Shown here piece after piece: positions 18,400 through 27,060 of a DNA stretch of 64,000 nucleotides. How positions within the stretch are numbered: the first letter of the stretch is position 1; each line of letters starts with the position of its first letter. This DNA comes from Rhodocyclaceae bacterium (GTDB lineage Bacteria > Pseudomonadota > Gammaproteobacteria > Burkholderiales > Rhodocyclaceae), in assembly GCA_023150275.1 (NCBI GenBank), contig JAKLLG010000008.1, positions 62,001 to 126,000 on the forward strand, written 5' to 3'. Below the pieces are notes generated by a model, which worked only from the letters and a program-made list of their open reading frames with translations, did no database searches and was not told the DNA's origin. Made by a program: the position numbers and the translations under genes.

Positions 18400-19998
18400 A
18401 TGCATGAAGCTTTCTTCGCATCGCTCAAGGCCGTTGTCGGCGCCACCATCATTGATGATAGCGGCGACCTCGCAGCCTATTGCATGGATACCGGTGGTGC
18501 CGAGCGCTACCCCGCCGGCGCCGTGCGCGTCACCGAGGTGGCGGCTGTGCCGAGCATCCTGCGCGAGGCGAATGCACACGGGGTGCCGCTGTGGCCGATC
18601 AGCGGTGGTCGCAATTTTGGTTACGGTACCGCGCAGCCGGTCCTTGCCGGCAGCGTGATTGTTGACCTCTCGCCATTACGGCGCGTCGAAATCGACAGTG
18701 AGGCAGCGATCGCACGCATCCAGCCCGGCGTAACGCAGCACGATCTCGCTGCGGCCATCCGCCGCGCCGGGGCAAAGCTGCTGGTGCCCACCACGGGTGT
18801 CGGCCCCAACGGCAACATACTCGGCAATGCGCTGGATGGCGGCTATGGATTGACGCCGATCACCGATCACTTTGAGGCAGTAGCCGAGGTGGAGGGGTAT
18901 TGGGCCAACGGAACGCCGTTCCGGCACATCTATCGCGAGCTGAATTGTGGCGATCTGGCCGAGCGCTGGCGCTTCGGCACCGGCGCCTACTGGGGAGGGC
19001 TGTTGCGCCAGAGCGGCTTCGGCATCGTGACGCAGGCAACGGTGCAGCTGGCAAGAGTGCCCGAGGATTGCCGAATCCTTATTTTCGAATGGGCCTCCGA
19101 TGCCGCCTTCGAGGCTGCGCAGCCCACGCTCTCGCGTCTGGTGGAGGAGATTCCGGGCATCGGCGGCGTGATCATGATGAACGGCCAGCGCATACTCGCT
19201 ACCCAGCCCGACGCGCCACTGGCGACTACCCGGCGCGGGAGCGAGCGCGCCGCGCATCTCGAAACCGAAGTACAACGTAGGCGCATCTCGTGCTGGACGG
19301 GACTGGGTACGCTCTACGGGTCCAGCCGCTCGGTACGCGGTGCCGTGCACGATATCCGAGAGCGCCTTCGTGCTTGCCGCGTCTGGAGCTTCCGTACCGG
19401 GGACGTGCGCCGCCTGCAGCGTATTTTCCGCGTGTTGCCGGGCAGCTGGTTCCCCAGTCTGCGCAGGCATCTCGGGGCGCTGGTCAATGCGCTGGGTACG
19501 GTCGAAGGCGTACCGATCACGGCGTTTTTGCGCATCGCCTATGCGCTGGAGGGGACGCCGCGTCCGCTCGACGTGGCATCGAACCCGGCGCGCGACGGGC
19601 AGGGGATCCTCTGGTATGCGCCACTGTTGCCGTTCACCCCGCAGGCGGTTCGCCGCTATCGCGAGATCATCGGCGAGGTGCTGGCGCGTCACGGCTTCGA
19701 TCCGCTGCTCGCAGTCACCTCGCGTTCGCCGCGTGTGCTATCGGCAACCATCCCGCTGCTCTTCGATCCGGCACAGGCCGACGAGGTGGCGCGTGCACGA
19801 CGCTGTTATCGCGATCTCGTCGATACCGGCCTGCGCATGGGTTGGCCGCCGTATCGGCTGGGTGTCGACTACATGGATCAGATTGCCGTCGGTGAGGAAA
19901 GCGGCAGCGCGGCGCTCGTGCGTGGCCTGAAATCGCTGCTGGATCCGAACGGCGTGATGGCACCAGGGCGCTACACCGTCGTGCGCCCGCGGGAGTGA
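18400..19998 (+). CDS. FAD-binding oxidoreductase, 4-cresol dehydrogenase/vanillyl-alcohol oxidase type
   Basis: The 532-residue flavoprotein has the VAO-type FAD domain in its N-terminal part: PLWPISGGRNFGYGTAQPV near residue 66 and LVPTTGVGPNGNILGNALDGG near 128. The C-terminal half carries the substrate domain (GILWYAPLLPFTPQAVRRY, and the tail LLDPNGVMAPGRY that closes the flavin site). This layout matches p-cresol methylhydroxylase flavoprotein and vanillyl-alcohol oxidase, which oxidise para-substituted phenols. The cresol enzyme needs a cytochrome c subunit, but none is adjacent. The ATG at 18400 follows a TGAGGAG box. The 222-base divergent gap to ettA shows nothing else clear. Confidence 0.82.
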   Translation: MHEAFFASLKAVVGATIIDDSGDLAAYCMDTGGAERYPAGAVRVTEVAAVPSILREANAHGVPLWPISGGRNFGYGTAQPVLAGSVIVDLSPLRRVEIDSEAAIARIQPGVTQHDLAAAIRRAGAKLLVPTTGVGPNGNILGNALDGGYGLTPITDHFEAVAEVEGYWANGTPFRHIYRELNCGDLAERWRFGTGAYWGGLLRQSGFGIVTQATVQLARVPEDCRILIFEWASDAAFEAAQPTLSRLVEEIPGIGGVIMMNGQRILATQPDAPLATTRRGSERAAHLETEVQRRRISCWTGLGTLYGSSRSVRGAVHDIRERLRACRVWSFRTGDVRRLQRIFRVLPGSWFPSLRRHLGALVNALGTVEGVPITAFLRIAYALEGTPRPLDVASNPARDGQGILWYAPLLPFTPQAVRRYREIIGEVLARHGFDPLLAVTSRSPRVLSATIPLLFDPAQADEVARARRCYRDLVDTGLRMGWPPYRLGVDYMDQIAVGEESGSAALVRGLKSLLDPNGVMAPGRYTVVRPRE

Positions 19999-20119
19999 TT
20001 GCGGCGCTTCGCATCCGGGGCTGGCGGAAAGGAAGAAGCGTCAGCCCCGCACCCGGAATTCCGGTACCCGCCAGCGGACCTGGAGGCCTTGCAGCGGGTT
20101 GCATCCACGCCAAATCTGG

Positions 20120-20377
20120 TCAGGCGTTTTCGCTGCCCTTCGCACGGCGCTGTGCCTTGCGGTTGTAGTTCTTGAACACCCAACGGGCGTCGATGCCGGC
20201 GCGTTCCAGCGTGCAGATGGTTGGATCGTCGTCGTGGCCGCTGAAGTATTCGTCCTCCTGTGCGGCCATGACCATGCGGATCGCTTCCTCATCCTCGACG
20301 GTGTAGATCTCGGTGATCTGCGTGGTGACTTCGTCGAGATGCTCTTCGTAGCTCATGTGCGTCGGTTTCTTTGCCAT
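20120..20377 (-). CDS. Small acidic protein of unknown function
   Basis: An 85-residue soluble protein (MAKKPTHMSYEEHLDEV) rich in Glu and Asp in the middle (VEDEEAIRMVMAAQEDEY, SGHDDDPTICTLE) with a basic end (NRKAQRRAKGSENA). No signal peptide or membrane span. I do not recognise a family. An in-frame second ATG lies at residue 8. It is followed in the same direction after the small membrane protein gene (20388-20558), ten bases upstream, so the two probably form one transcript. Confidence 0.6.
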   Translation of the reverse strand: MAKKPTHMSYEEHLDEVTTQITEIYTVEDEEAIRMVMAAQEDEYFSGHDDDPTICTLERAGIDARWVFKNYNRKAQRRAKGSENA

Positions 20378-20387
20378 GCTCGGCCTC

Positions 20388-20558
20388 TCATTTCTTGTCG
20401 CGCCAGTTTTCCAGTGTCTCCTCGCTGTGCCAGTCGCGCAGCGTGTCCGGGCGCGGCGGCAGCGGTGTGCGCTGCTGATGGCGGTCGCGCAGCAGCGGCA
20501 GGGCGCCGCTGAGCACGATGACGACGCAGATGACGATGGCGATCCAGATTTCGCTCAT
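20388..20558 (-). CDS. Small single-span membrane protein of unknown function
   Basis: A 56-residue product: a membrane span at residues 3-22 (IWIAIVICVVIVLSGALPLL) and a basic, proline-containing cytoplasmic tail ending ETLENWRDKK. The frame is open a further 17 codons upstream; the ATG at 20558 is preferred because the hydrophobic span then sits at the N-terminus. It lies ten bases before the acidic small gene. Confidence 0.6.
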   Translation of the reverse strand: MSEIWIAIVICVVIVLSGALPLLRDRHQQRTPLPPRPDTLRDWHSEETLENWRDKK

Positions 20559-20625
20559 GGGGTACGAAGGGGCCGGCAGCGGCCACAGGAGAAGGCTACG
20601 GGGCGTCATTCTGACACAAGCGCGG

Positions 20626-21963
20626 TCAGGGTTCGCGCAGAGAGCGCGTGACGAAGGCGAGCACCGGGTCGAGCAGATACTGCAGCGGGGTCCGCTCGCT
20701 GGTCTTGATGAAGAGCTCGACCGGCATGCCGGCCTGCAGGCGAAGCTCTCCGGCGCGCTTCAATTCCGCGGGGTCGACATCGACGTGCACGGTGTAGTAA
20801 GGCATGCCGCTGCCGCGTTCGACGAGGCGATCGGCGGAGACATAAATGACGTTTCCGCCAACGACCGGCGTCAGGCGCGACTTGAAGGCGGTCAGACGAA
20901 TATCGGTAGCGCTGCCGACAGCGACATGGTTGATGTCTTCCGGACGAATGTGCCCTTCGAGGATCAGCTTGCCGTTGCTGGGAACGATATCGAGCAGGGG
21001 GTCGCGTGGCCCGATCACGGCGCCCGGACTGGTGACCCGGAGATCGACGATTTCGCCGCCGATCGGCGCCACGATGCGCTGCCGTTCGGCGGCGTCGCGC
21101 GTCGGGCGCAGGCGTTCGTCGAGGTCGAAGAGCTTGTTGGCACTCTCCTTCAGCTCGTCGGCGGCCGCCTGCATGAACTGGTTTTCGAGCGTTTTTGCAC
21201 GCAAGGCGAGCTCGCTGCTGCGTTGCCGCGCCTTGGCGAGTTCTGCCTGGTGCTCGCCGATGCGGGCTTCGTAGTCGGCTGCAGCGCGGTCGACGCTCTT
21301 CACGCGCATGGCTCCGACAAAACCCTGTGCCATCAGCCGGCGGTTGGCTTCCAGCTCTTCGCGTTGCAGCGAAAGCCCGCGTGAGGCGGCACCAATCTGT
21401 CGGCGTAGTGCGGTCACTTCCTCTTCGGCTTCACGCACCTGCTGTTCGAGCAGCCGCTTCTGTTCGACGAGCGTCTGCCGGCGCGCGCTGAACAGGGCTT
21501 CCTCTCGACGCAGTACTTCCGTGACCTTGGCATCGTCTGTCGCGCGCGCCGTCAGATCAGCGGGGAAGACTGGGCGTTCGGCAAGCGCTCGTTCGGCATC
21601 GAGACGGGCATGCCGAGCAGCTTCCGAATCGCGCTGGGTGCGCAGCGATTCGTAGGCGGCATCGACGCGAACATCGCCCAGTACGAGCAGGGTTTGCCCG
21701 GCCTTAACCCGATCGCCGTCGCGCACGAGAATCTCCTTGACGATGCCGCCCTCCTGGTGCTGAAGCGTCGTGCGGTTCATGTCGACCTTGACGGCGCCCT
21801 GTGCGATGACCGCGCCGGCAATCGGTGCCAGCGCCAGCCAGCCGCCGCCGATGACAAAGCCGAGCATGATTGCGATGCTGCCGAGGCGGATCGCGCGGCG
21901 GGCGTCGTTCGCCGCGATATTGCCGATGGGGTGCAGGGTGATTTCAGTGCTGTGCATGATCAT
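20626..21963 (-). CDS. Type I secretion membrane fusion protein (HlyD/PrtE family)
   Basis: A 445-residue protein with one N-terminal membrane span (about 28-50), then the HlyD start pattern VIAQGAVKVDMNRTTLQHQE, a biotinyl-lipoyl-like half motif (IVKEILVRDGDRVKAGQTLL), a long coiled-coil hairpin (about residues 100-290) and the second lipoyl half with the beta-barrel (APIGGEIVDLRVTSPGAVIG). It matches the adaptor that links an ABC exporter to a TolC-like channel. The start overlaps the stop of the exporter gene by four bases (ATGA), so the pair is translationally coupled. The RTX protein encoded divergently is the likely substrate. Confidence 0.93.
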   Translation of the reverse strand: MIMHSTEITLHPIGNIAANDARRAIRLGSIAIMLGFVIGGGWLALAPIAGAVIAQGAVKVDMNRTTLQHQEGGIVKEILVRDGDRVKAGQTLLVLGDVRVDAAYESLRTQRDSEAARHARLDAERALAERPVFPADLTARATDDAKVTEVLRREEALFSARRQTLVEQKRLLEQQVREAEEEVTALRRQIGAASRGLSLQREELEANRRLMAQGFVGAMRVKSVDRAAADYEARIGEHQAELAKARQRSSELALRAKTLENQFMQAAADELKESANKLFDLDERLRPTRDAAERQRIVAPIGGEIVDLRVTSPGAVIGPRDPLLDIVPSNGKLILEGHIRPEDINHVAVGSATDIRLTAFKSRLTPVVGGNVIYVSADRLVERGSGMPYYTVHVDVDPAELKRAGELRLQAGMPVELFIKTSERTPLQYLLDPVLAFVTRSLREP

Positions 21964-23696
21964 GCTCTCCTGGCAGCGGCGGGTTGCGGCATCGACGATG
22001 GTGGTGGGACGGCACCGCGCGTCAGGCGAGAGAGGACTTCGCTGCGTGGCCCGAACAGTTCGACCCGTCCATCCTTCAGTATCAGCAGCTTGTCGACACC
22101 GGCGAGCAGCGAAGGGCGGTGCGAGACGACAATCAAGGTCACGCCGCTTTGGCGCAAGGCGGCCAGGGCCTCGGTGAGCGCCGCTTCGCCTTCGCCGTCG
22201 AGATTGGCATTCGGTTCGTCGAGGACGACGATGCGCGGCTTGCCGTAGAGCGCCCGGGCAAGGCCGATACGCTGACGCTGTCCGCCGGACAGGGCTGTGC
22301 CGCCTTCGCCGATTTCGGTGTCATAGCCCTGCGGCAGGCGCAGGATCATTTCGTGCGCGTTGGCGCGTTGTGCGGCGGCGATCACGGTTTGCGGGTCTGG
22401 CTCGCCGAGGCGGGCGATATTCTCGGCGATGGTTCCGGAGAAGAGTTCGACGTCCTGCGGCAGGTAGCCGATGTACTTGCCGAGGCGGCTGCGCGGCCAG
22501 CTGTCGATGTCTGCGCCGTCGACGCGGACCACGCCCGAACAGGGCGTCCAGATACCGAGCAGCAGGCGCAGCAGCGTTGATTTTCCGGCGGCGCTGGGGC
22601 CGATCAATCCGAGCGACTCGCCCGCCTGGAGTTCGAAGCTCACGCCCTTGATGATCGCTTTCTCGCTGTCGGGCAAGTTGAATACCAGGCGCTCGGCGGC
22701 GATCTGGCCGCTCGGTCGCGGCAGGGCAGTGTTGTGTTCCCTGCTGCGACGTCGCTGCAGGAGGTCATCGAGGCGCTGCCACGCGCTGCGGGCTTCGATC
22801 AGTCCGCGCCAGCCGCCGATCAGCATTTCGACGGGGGCCAGTGCGCGACCGAGAATGATGGTCGCTGCCATCATCACGCCGCCGCTGACGTGTTGCCCGA
22901 TCACCAGCCAGGCGCCGGCACAGAGCATCGCAGTCTGCACGAACTGGCGCAGGAACTTGCTCGTGCCGTTCATGCGCGCGGCGAGCCGGCCGCTTTCCAA
23001 CTGGCGCTGTTCGACGGCGCCGTTGAGCGCCATCCAGCGTCGTGTGAGCGCCGGCAGCATGCCCATGGCACTCACGACTTCGGCATTGCGCAGGCTGGCA
23101 TCGATATAGCGGGTCGACTGCCGTGCATCGGCTGCCAGGCGGTCGAGCCCGGCATGAGAGAGCCTTTCGTTGACGACGACCAGCGCCAGCAATGCGACGG
23201 CGCCGATGAGTGCAATCGTTCCGAGCAGGGGGTGAAAGAGAAAGGCGATCAGCACATAGAACGGCAGCCAGGGGGCGTCGAAGAGCGCAAAGATGCCGCT
23301 GCCGGTAAAGAAGCTGCGCAGCGTGGCGACATCGCGCAGGCCATGGACATAATCGCTTCCGCCGGCACGTGCAGCCTCGCCGAGAAGGCCATCGAGTACC
23401 TGCGGACCGATCTGCGCATCCATGGCCACTGCAGCAGCGGAGAGGAGGCGTGCGCGCAATGCTTCGAGCAGCGCCATCATGCCCAGCGCTACAACGGTGG
23501 CGAGTGTCAGCATGGTCAGCGTTTCGCCACTGCGGCTGCTGATGACACGGTCGAACACCTGCAGCATGTAGAGCGACGGCATCAGGAGCAGCAGGTTGAT
23601 GGCAGCACTGAACAGGCCGGCGTAGAGAAAGAAGGGCCGGAACTGGCGGAACAGGGAGTGCATGGTGCCTGCTCGTCTGTCGTGGTTATGCGACAT
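21960..23696 (-). CDS. Type I secretion ABC exporter (PrtD/LapB-like permease-ATPase)
   Basis: A 578-residue fused permease and ATPase. About six membrane spans lie in residues 20-300 (first pair FFLYAGLFSAAINLLLLMPS). The nucleotide-binding domain has GLIGPSAAGKSTLLRLLLG (Walker A), TALSGGQRQRIGLARAL (signature) and RIVVLDEPNANLDGEGE (Walker B). There is no C39 peptidase domain, consistent with PrtD-type exporters that recognise an uncleaved C-terminal signal. The ATG at 23696 follows an AGGGGA box; an upstream in-frame ATG at 23777 lacks support. No outer-membrane TolC gene is in the window. Confidence 0.93.
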   Translation of the reverse strand: MSHNHDRRAGTMHSLFRQFRPFFLYAGLFSAAINLLLLMPSLYMLQVFDRVISSRSGETLTMLTLATVVALGMMALLEALRARLLSAAAVAMDAQIGPQVLDGLLGEAARAGGSDYVHGLRDVATLRSFFTGSGIFALFDAPWLPFYVLIAFLFHPLLGTIALIGAVALLALVVVNERLSHAGLDRLAADARQSTRYIDASLRNAEVVSAMGMLPALTRRWMALNGAVEQRQLESGRLAARMNGTSKFLRQFVQTAMLCAGAWLVIGQHVSGGVMMAATIILGRALAPVEMLIGGWRGLIEARSAWQRLDDLLQRRRSREHNTALPRPSGQIAAERLVFNLPDSEKAIIKGVSFELQAGESLGLIGPSAAGKSTLLRLLLGIWTPCSGVVRVDGADIDSWPRSRLGKYIGYLPQDVELFSGTIAENIARLGEPDPQTVIAAAQRANAHEMILRLPQGYDTEIGEGGTALSGGQRQRIGLARALYGKPRIVVLDEPNANLDGEGEAALTEALAALRQSGVTLIVVSHRPSLLAGVDKLLILKDGRVELFGPRSEVLSRLTRGAVPPPSSMPQPAAARRA

Positions 23697-24015
23697 AAAA
23701 ATTCCCCTTGCATTCAATCGATTAAAAATCCACGTGGCATTTTCTGTCGCTTTTGCCCGACAGGCTCTGCCCCGCAATCGGCTCCGCGTACGCCTGCGTC
23801 CGAGCCTCTTGTTATTGATTTAAAAAGAAAACTTCAGAAATCTTCGGTGCGGGCATGTCACTTGCGTAGTGGATAGAGCAAGAATCCTGCGCACTTCTCG
23901 CAGCGCATCTGAAGCACCGGCAGAGGCCACCTCTTGGTTGGCCGACGTAGGGAGATCCGTTCGACATTCCGGGCGTTGCGCACCGGTGCGCGCCCGCTAC
24001 TACAAGGAGATGGAC
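23697..24015. promoter_or_regulatory. Divergent control region between exporter and RTX genes
   Basis: This 319-base gap separates the start of the exporter operon (minus) from the RTX gene (plus). It has patches clearly more AT-rich than its surroundings (about 23697-23750 and 23808-23840, with ATTGATTTAAAAAGAAAA), as expected of promoters. I cannot name -10/-35 pairs with confidence. The RTX ribosome site AAGGAG is at 24004-24009. Confidence 0.45.
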
Positions 24016-26709
24016 ATGCCAGGTTCAGGAAGCAGTGGAACGATCAAGACCTACTCGCTGGCGCAGCCGGTTCCGGGTACCACCGGCACCGGGCTTGACC
24101 AGTTCGTTCAATTCATCTACGGCGACAACGGGCTGGCCGGGGCAACCGACGGACGCGACATCACGCACGGCGCCTCGTATGCCAACCAGCTCAACCAGTT
24201 GATCGTCGAAGCTGCCAATGCGACCGGTGCCGGGGCGGACGGCAAGTTCTCGGTTGATGAGGTGGTGGCAATGAATCAGTACATCCGCGCCAATCATCTG
24301 GCCGAATGGACATCGCTGCACGGCGATGATGAAGGGGGAAGCGAAACCGGTTTCCATCTTGTGCAGAACGATGGATCGACGACGCAATACCGTGGCCAGA
24401 ATCTGGTGAATACCGTCGCTGACGGCGTCTATCACCTTGGGTTCGAGATCCAGGGCAACAACTTCCTCAATGAGGATGGTGATGCGAATGCCTCCCTGCA
24501 GCAAATGTCGGAATGGTTGTCGCAGTTCTGGACCGACCATTCGACGACCGGCACCGGGCTCGATCGCGTCAGTGACCTGATCATGGCCGACAAGGGGCTG
24601 GACTGCCGCATATCGGATGCCGATATCGCCGCCGGCGCGGATGCTGCAAACGGGATGAACCACATGATTCTCGACGCACTCTCGGCGACGGGCGCCGGTG
24701 CGGATAACTGGATTTCAGCCGACGAGGTGGTTGCGCTCAACGCATTCATCCGCGCCGACGCCGGGCGTATTGCGCAATGGACCGAACTGCATGGCGACGA
24801 CGAGGGGGGAGCGGAAACCGGGTTCCATCTCGTTCAGAACGACGGTGCCAGTACCAAGTACTTCGGGCAGAACCTCGTCAATACCGTGGCTGATGGCATT
24901 TATCACCTCGGCTTCGAGATCCAGAACGGGCGGCTGCTCAACGAGGATGGCGACGAAAACGCGACGCTCGATGACGTGGCGGACTGGATGACCTATTTTT
25001 ACGCCGATCAGTCGACCACCGGCACCGGCCTCGATCGCATTGTGGATGTCATCAAGAGCGATACCGGGCTGGCGAAGAATACGAATGCGGGTGACATCAA
25101 CGACGGCGCGAAATACGCCGATGAGTTCAACCACATCATCGTCGATCAGATCGCGGCGACGAACGCCAATGCCGATGGCTGGATCACGGCCGAGGATCTG
25201 CGGGCGATGAATGCCTCGATTCGGGGCGATGCCGATCTGCTCGCTCACTGGACAGCCCTGCACGGGGACGACGAGGGTGGGGCCGAAACCGGTTTCCATC
25301 TGGTCCAGAACGACGGTGCGAGCACCAATTACTTCGGCAAGAATCTGGTCAATACGGTCGCCGACGGCATCTACCACATGGGTTTCGAGATTCAGGGAGA
25401 CCGCTTCCTGAACGAGGATGGCGATGCCAATGCATCGCTTGCCGATGTCGCGAGCTGGCTCAATTTCTTCTACAACGAAGCCGTTCTGGTCAACGGCGAC
25501 GGCGCCGCCAACGCAATTTCCGGCAGCGACGACAAGGAGCAGATCAATGCCGGCGGCGGCGACGATAGCGTGCGGGCAGGGGGCGGCAACGACCTGATCT
25601 ACGGCAGCTGGGGCAACGACACAATCGATGCAGGAAGCGGCGACGATCTCGTCTATGGCGGCAGCGGAAACGATGCTCTATCCGGCAACTCGGGGAACGA
25701 TACCTTCCGTGTTGCCGGCAGCAAGGCGAGCGGCTTTGAAGGGTACGACCGCTACGATGGCGGCGAGGGCAGCGACACGATCGCAGCGATGGGAACGAGC
25801 GTCGATATCGGCTTGAAGGAGTTCTCTGCCGCCAACGGGATCGAGGTAATCGATGGCTCGGGCGCCAGCGCTCAAGTCCGCCTGCTCGGCGACTGGAACG
25901 CAAACAGCCTCGACTTCAGCGCAACGACGCTGGTCGGCAATGTGCTGATCAACGGCGGCGGCGGCAACGACACGATCGTCGGCAGTGCCGGCAACGATAC
26001 GATTGAAGGAGGCGGATGGGGCAACCAGACCATCGATGGCGGTGCCGGCGACGACACAATCCATGCCGATAAGGGCAATGATGTCGTCAATGGCGGCGCG
26101 GGTAACGATGTGTTCCGCATCGGCGGCAACAAGTTCGCTGGTTTCGAGGGCTGGGACAGCTATTCCGGCGGCGAAGGAAACGACGCCATCGTCGCGATCG
26201 GCAGCACGGTGGACGTTGGGCTGACAGCCTTCTCGGCGAGTAACGGTATCGAGCTGATCGATTTTTCAGGGCTGAGCGGGCAGGGCCGCCTGCTTGGCGA
26301 CTGGAATGCGAACACGCTGGATTTCAGCGCGACGACATTGTCCGGCCATGTGGTCATCGATGCCGGCGGCGGAAATGACACGGTGTTCGGCAGCGCGGGT
26401 GCCGAGGTGATTCGCGGCGACAGCGGCAACGACGTGCTTGCCGGCCGTGGTGGCAACGATCTGCTCTACGGTGGTAGCGGACGCGACGTTTTCAGTTTTG
26501 ATGCCGTCGGCTGGGGACGCGATACGGTGGCTGACTATCGCGACAACTATGACCGCATCGATCTGCGCGGCAGCGGCGCGAGCGACTTTGGCGCATTGAC
26601 GGTGGCGCAGGTCGGGGTCGATACGGTGATCAGCTTCGGCGCCGACGAGATCGTTCTGCAGGGCATCAACAGCAACAGCGTCAGCCAGTCCGACTTCATC
26701 TTCGCCTGA
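24016..26709 (+). CDS. Large RTX-type secreted protein with three EF-hand-like modules
   Basis: The 897-residue acidic protein has no signal peptide and two Cys-poor halves. Residues 22-489 hold three copies of a ~156-residue module, each starting TTGTGLD (22, 177, 334), with an EF-hand-like loop (NANADGWITAED in copy 3), then HGDDEGG-(S/A)-ETGFHLVQNDG, NLVNTVADG and a FLNEDGDANAS-type acidic end. Residues 500-565, 646-700 and 784-825 are RTX repeats of the GGxGxDxx kind (GGGNDLIYGSWGNDTIDAGS). Residues 560-663 recur at 696-799. The end DFIFA is typical of uncleaved type I secretion signals. The start at 24016 was chosen because AAGGAG lies six bases before it; the ATG at 24010 abuts that box. 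Substrate of the divergent exporter by inference; activity unknown. Confidence 0.85.
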   Translation: MPGSGSSGTIKTYSLAQPVPGTTGTGLDQFVQFIYGDNGLAGATDGRDITHGASYANQLNQLIVEAANATGAGADGKFSVDEVVAMNQYIRANHLAEWTSLHGDDEGGSETGFHLVQNDGSTTQYRGQNLVNTVADGVYHLGFEIQGNNFLNEDGDANASLQQMSEWLSQFWTDHSTTGTGLDRVSDLIMADKGLDCRISDADIAAGADAANGMNHMILDALSATGAGADNWISADEVVALNAFIRADAGRIAQWTELHGDDEGGAETGFHLVQNDGASTKYFGQNLVNTVADGIYHLGFEIQNGRLLNEDGDENATLDDVADWMTYFYADQSTTGTGLDRIVDVIKSDTGLAKNTNAGDINDGAKYADEFNHIIVDQIAATNANADGWITAEDLRAMNASIRGDADLLAHWTALHGDDEGGAETGFHLVQNDGASTNYFGKNLVNTVADGIYHMGFEIQGDRFLNEDGDANASLADVASWLNFFYNEAVLVNGDGAANAISGSDDKEQINAGGGDDSVRAGGGNDLIYGSWGNDTIDAGSGDDLVYGGSGNDALSGNSGNDTFRVAGSKASGFEGYDRYDGGEGSDTIAAMGTSVDIGLKEFSAANGIEVIDGSGASAQVRLLGDWNANSLDFSATTLVGNVLINGGGGNDTIVGSAGNDTIEGGGWGNQTIDGGAGDDTIHADKGNDVVNGGAGNDVFRIGGNKFAGFEGWDSYSGGEGNDAIVAIGSTVDVGLTAFSASNGIELIDFSGLSGQGRLLGDWNANTLDFSATTLSGHVVIDAGGGNDTVFGSAGAEVIRGDSGNDVLAGRGGNDLLYGGSGRDVFSFDAVGWGRDTVADYRDNYDRIDLRGSGASDFGALTVAQVGVDTVISFGADEIVLQGINSNSVSQSDFIFA

Positions 26710-26742
26710 CGAGCGGCGCGCACAGCATTCCTCCGTGCCTTT

Positions 26743-26782
26743 CCGCGACGGCCCTGCTCCCAGGGTCGTCGCGGATTTTTTT
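26743..26782 (+). terminator. Intrinsic terminator after the RTX gene
   Basis: CCGCGACGGCCCTG (26743-26756) pairs with CAGGGTCGTCGCGG (26761-26774), one G-T pair, four-base loop, then A and seven T. It lies 34 bases after the stop. The T-run overlaps the stop codon of the convergent lipoyl-protein gene. Confidence 0.95.
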
Positions 26783-27053
26783 AGCCGATCTTGTCGCGAT
26801 CCAGCGTGATCAGCAGGGCGCCTTCGTTGGGCTGGTCGCCCACCTCGACATGGACCTCGGCCACGGTTCCTGCGTAGGGCGAGGGAATGTCGAGCGCGAC
26901 CTTGCCGGTTTCGATGGTGATGATGTTGTCGTCGCACTCAAGATGATCGCCAGGCTTGACGAAGACTTCGAGAACGAAGATGTCACCGGCGGCGCACTGG
27001 CCGCAGGTGGACCAGCACTCCGGGTACTTCGGCATGCGGATTTCAATGGCCAT
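26781..27053 (-). CDS. Stand-alone lipoyl/biotinyl-domain protein
   Basis: A 90-residue protein that is a single lipoyl-type domain. The turn ETGKVALD carries Lys51, in the place of the modified lysine of ETDKA motifs, and AGTVAEVHVEVGDQPNEGALL is the second half of the barrel. Unlike usual E2 domains, the first strand is followed by PECWSTCGQCAAG, with cysteines at 13, 17 and 20 (CxxxCxxC) and another at 40. It is not GcvH, which lies at 38444-38827. The lysine could carry lipoate or biotin; sequence alone does not say. It follows the ACT-domain gene by seven bases and likely shares its transcript. Confidence 0.85.
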   Translation of the reverse strand: MAIEIRMPKYPECWSTCGQCAAGDIFVLEVFVKPGDHLECDDNIITIETGKVALDIPSPYAGTVAEVHVEVGDQPNEGALLITLDRDKIG

Positions 27054-27060
27054 CGAGCGA

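Noticed and set aside
20018..20048. GGGGCTG/CAGCCCC inverted repeat as a terminator after the flavoprotein gene
   Set aside because: Loop is long and there is no T-run, so I do not call a terminator.
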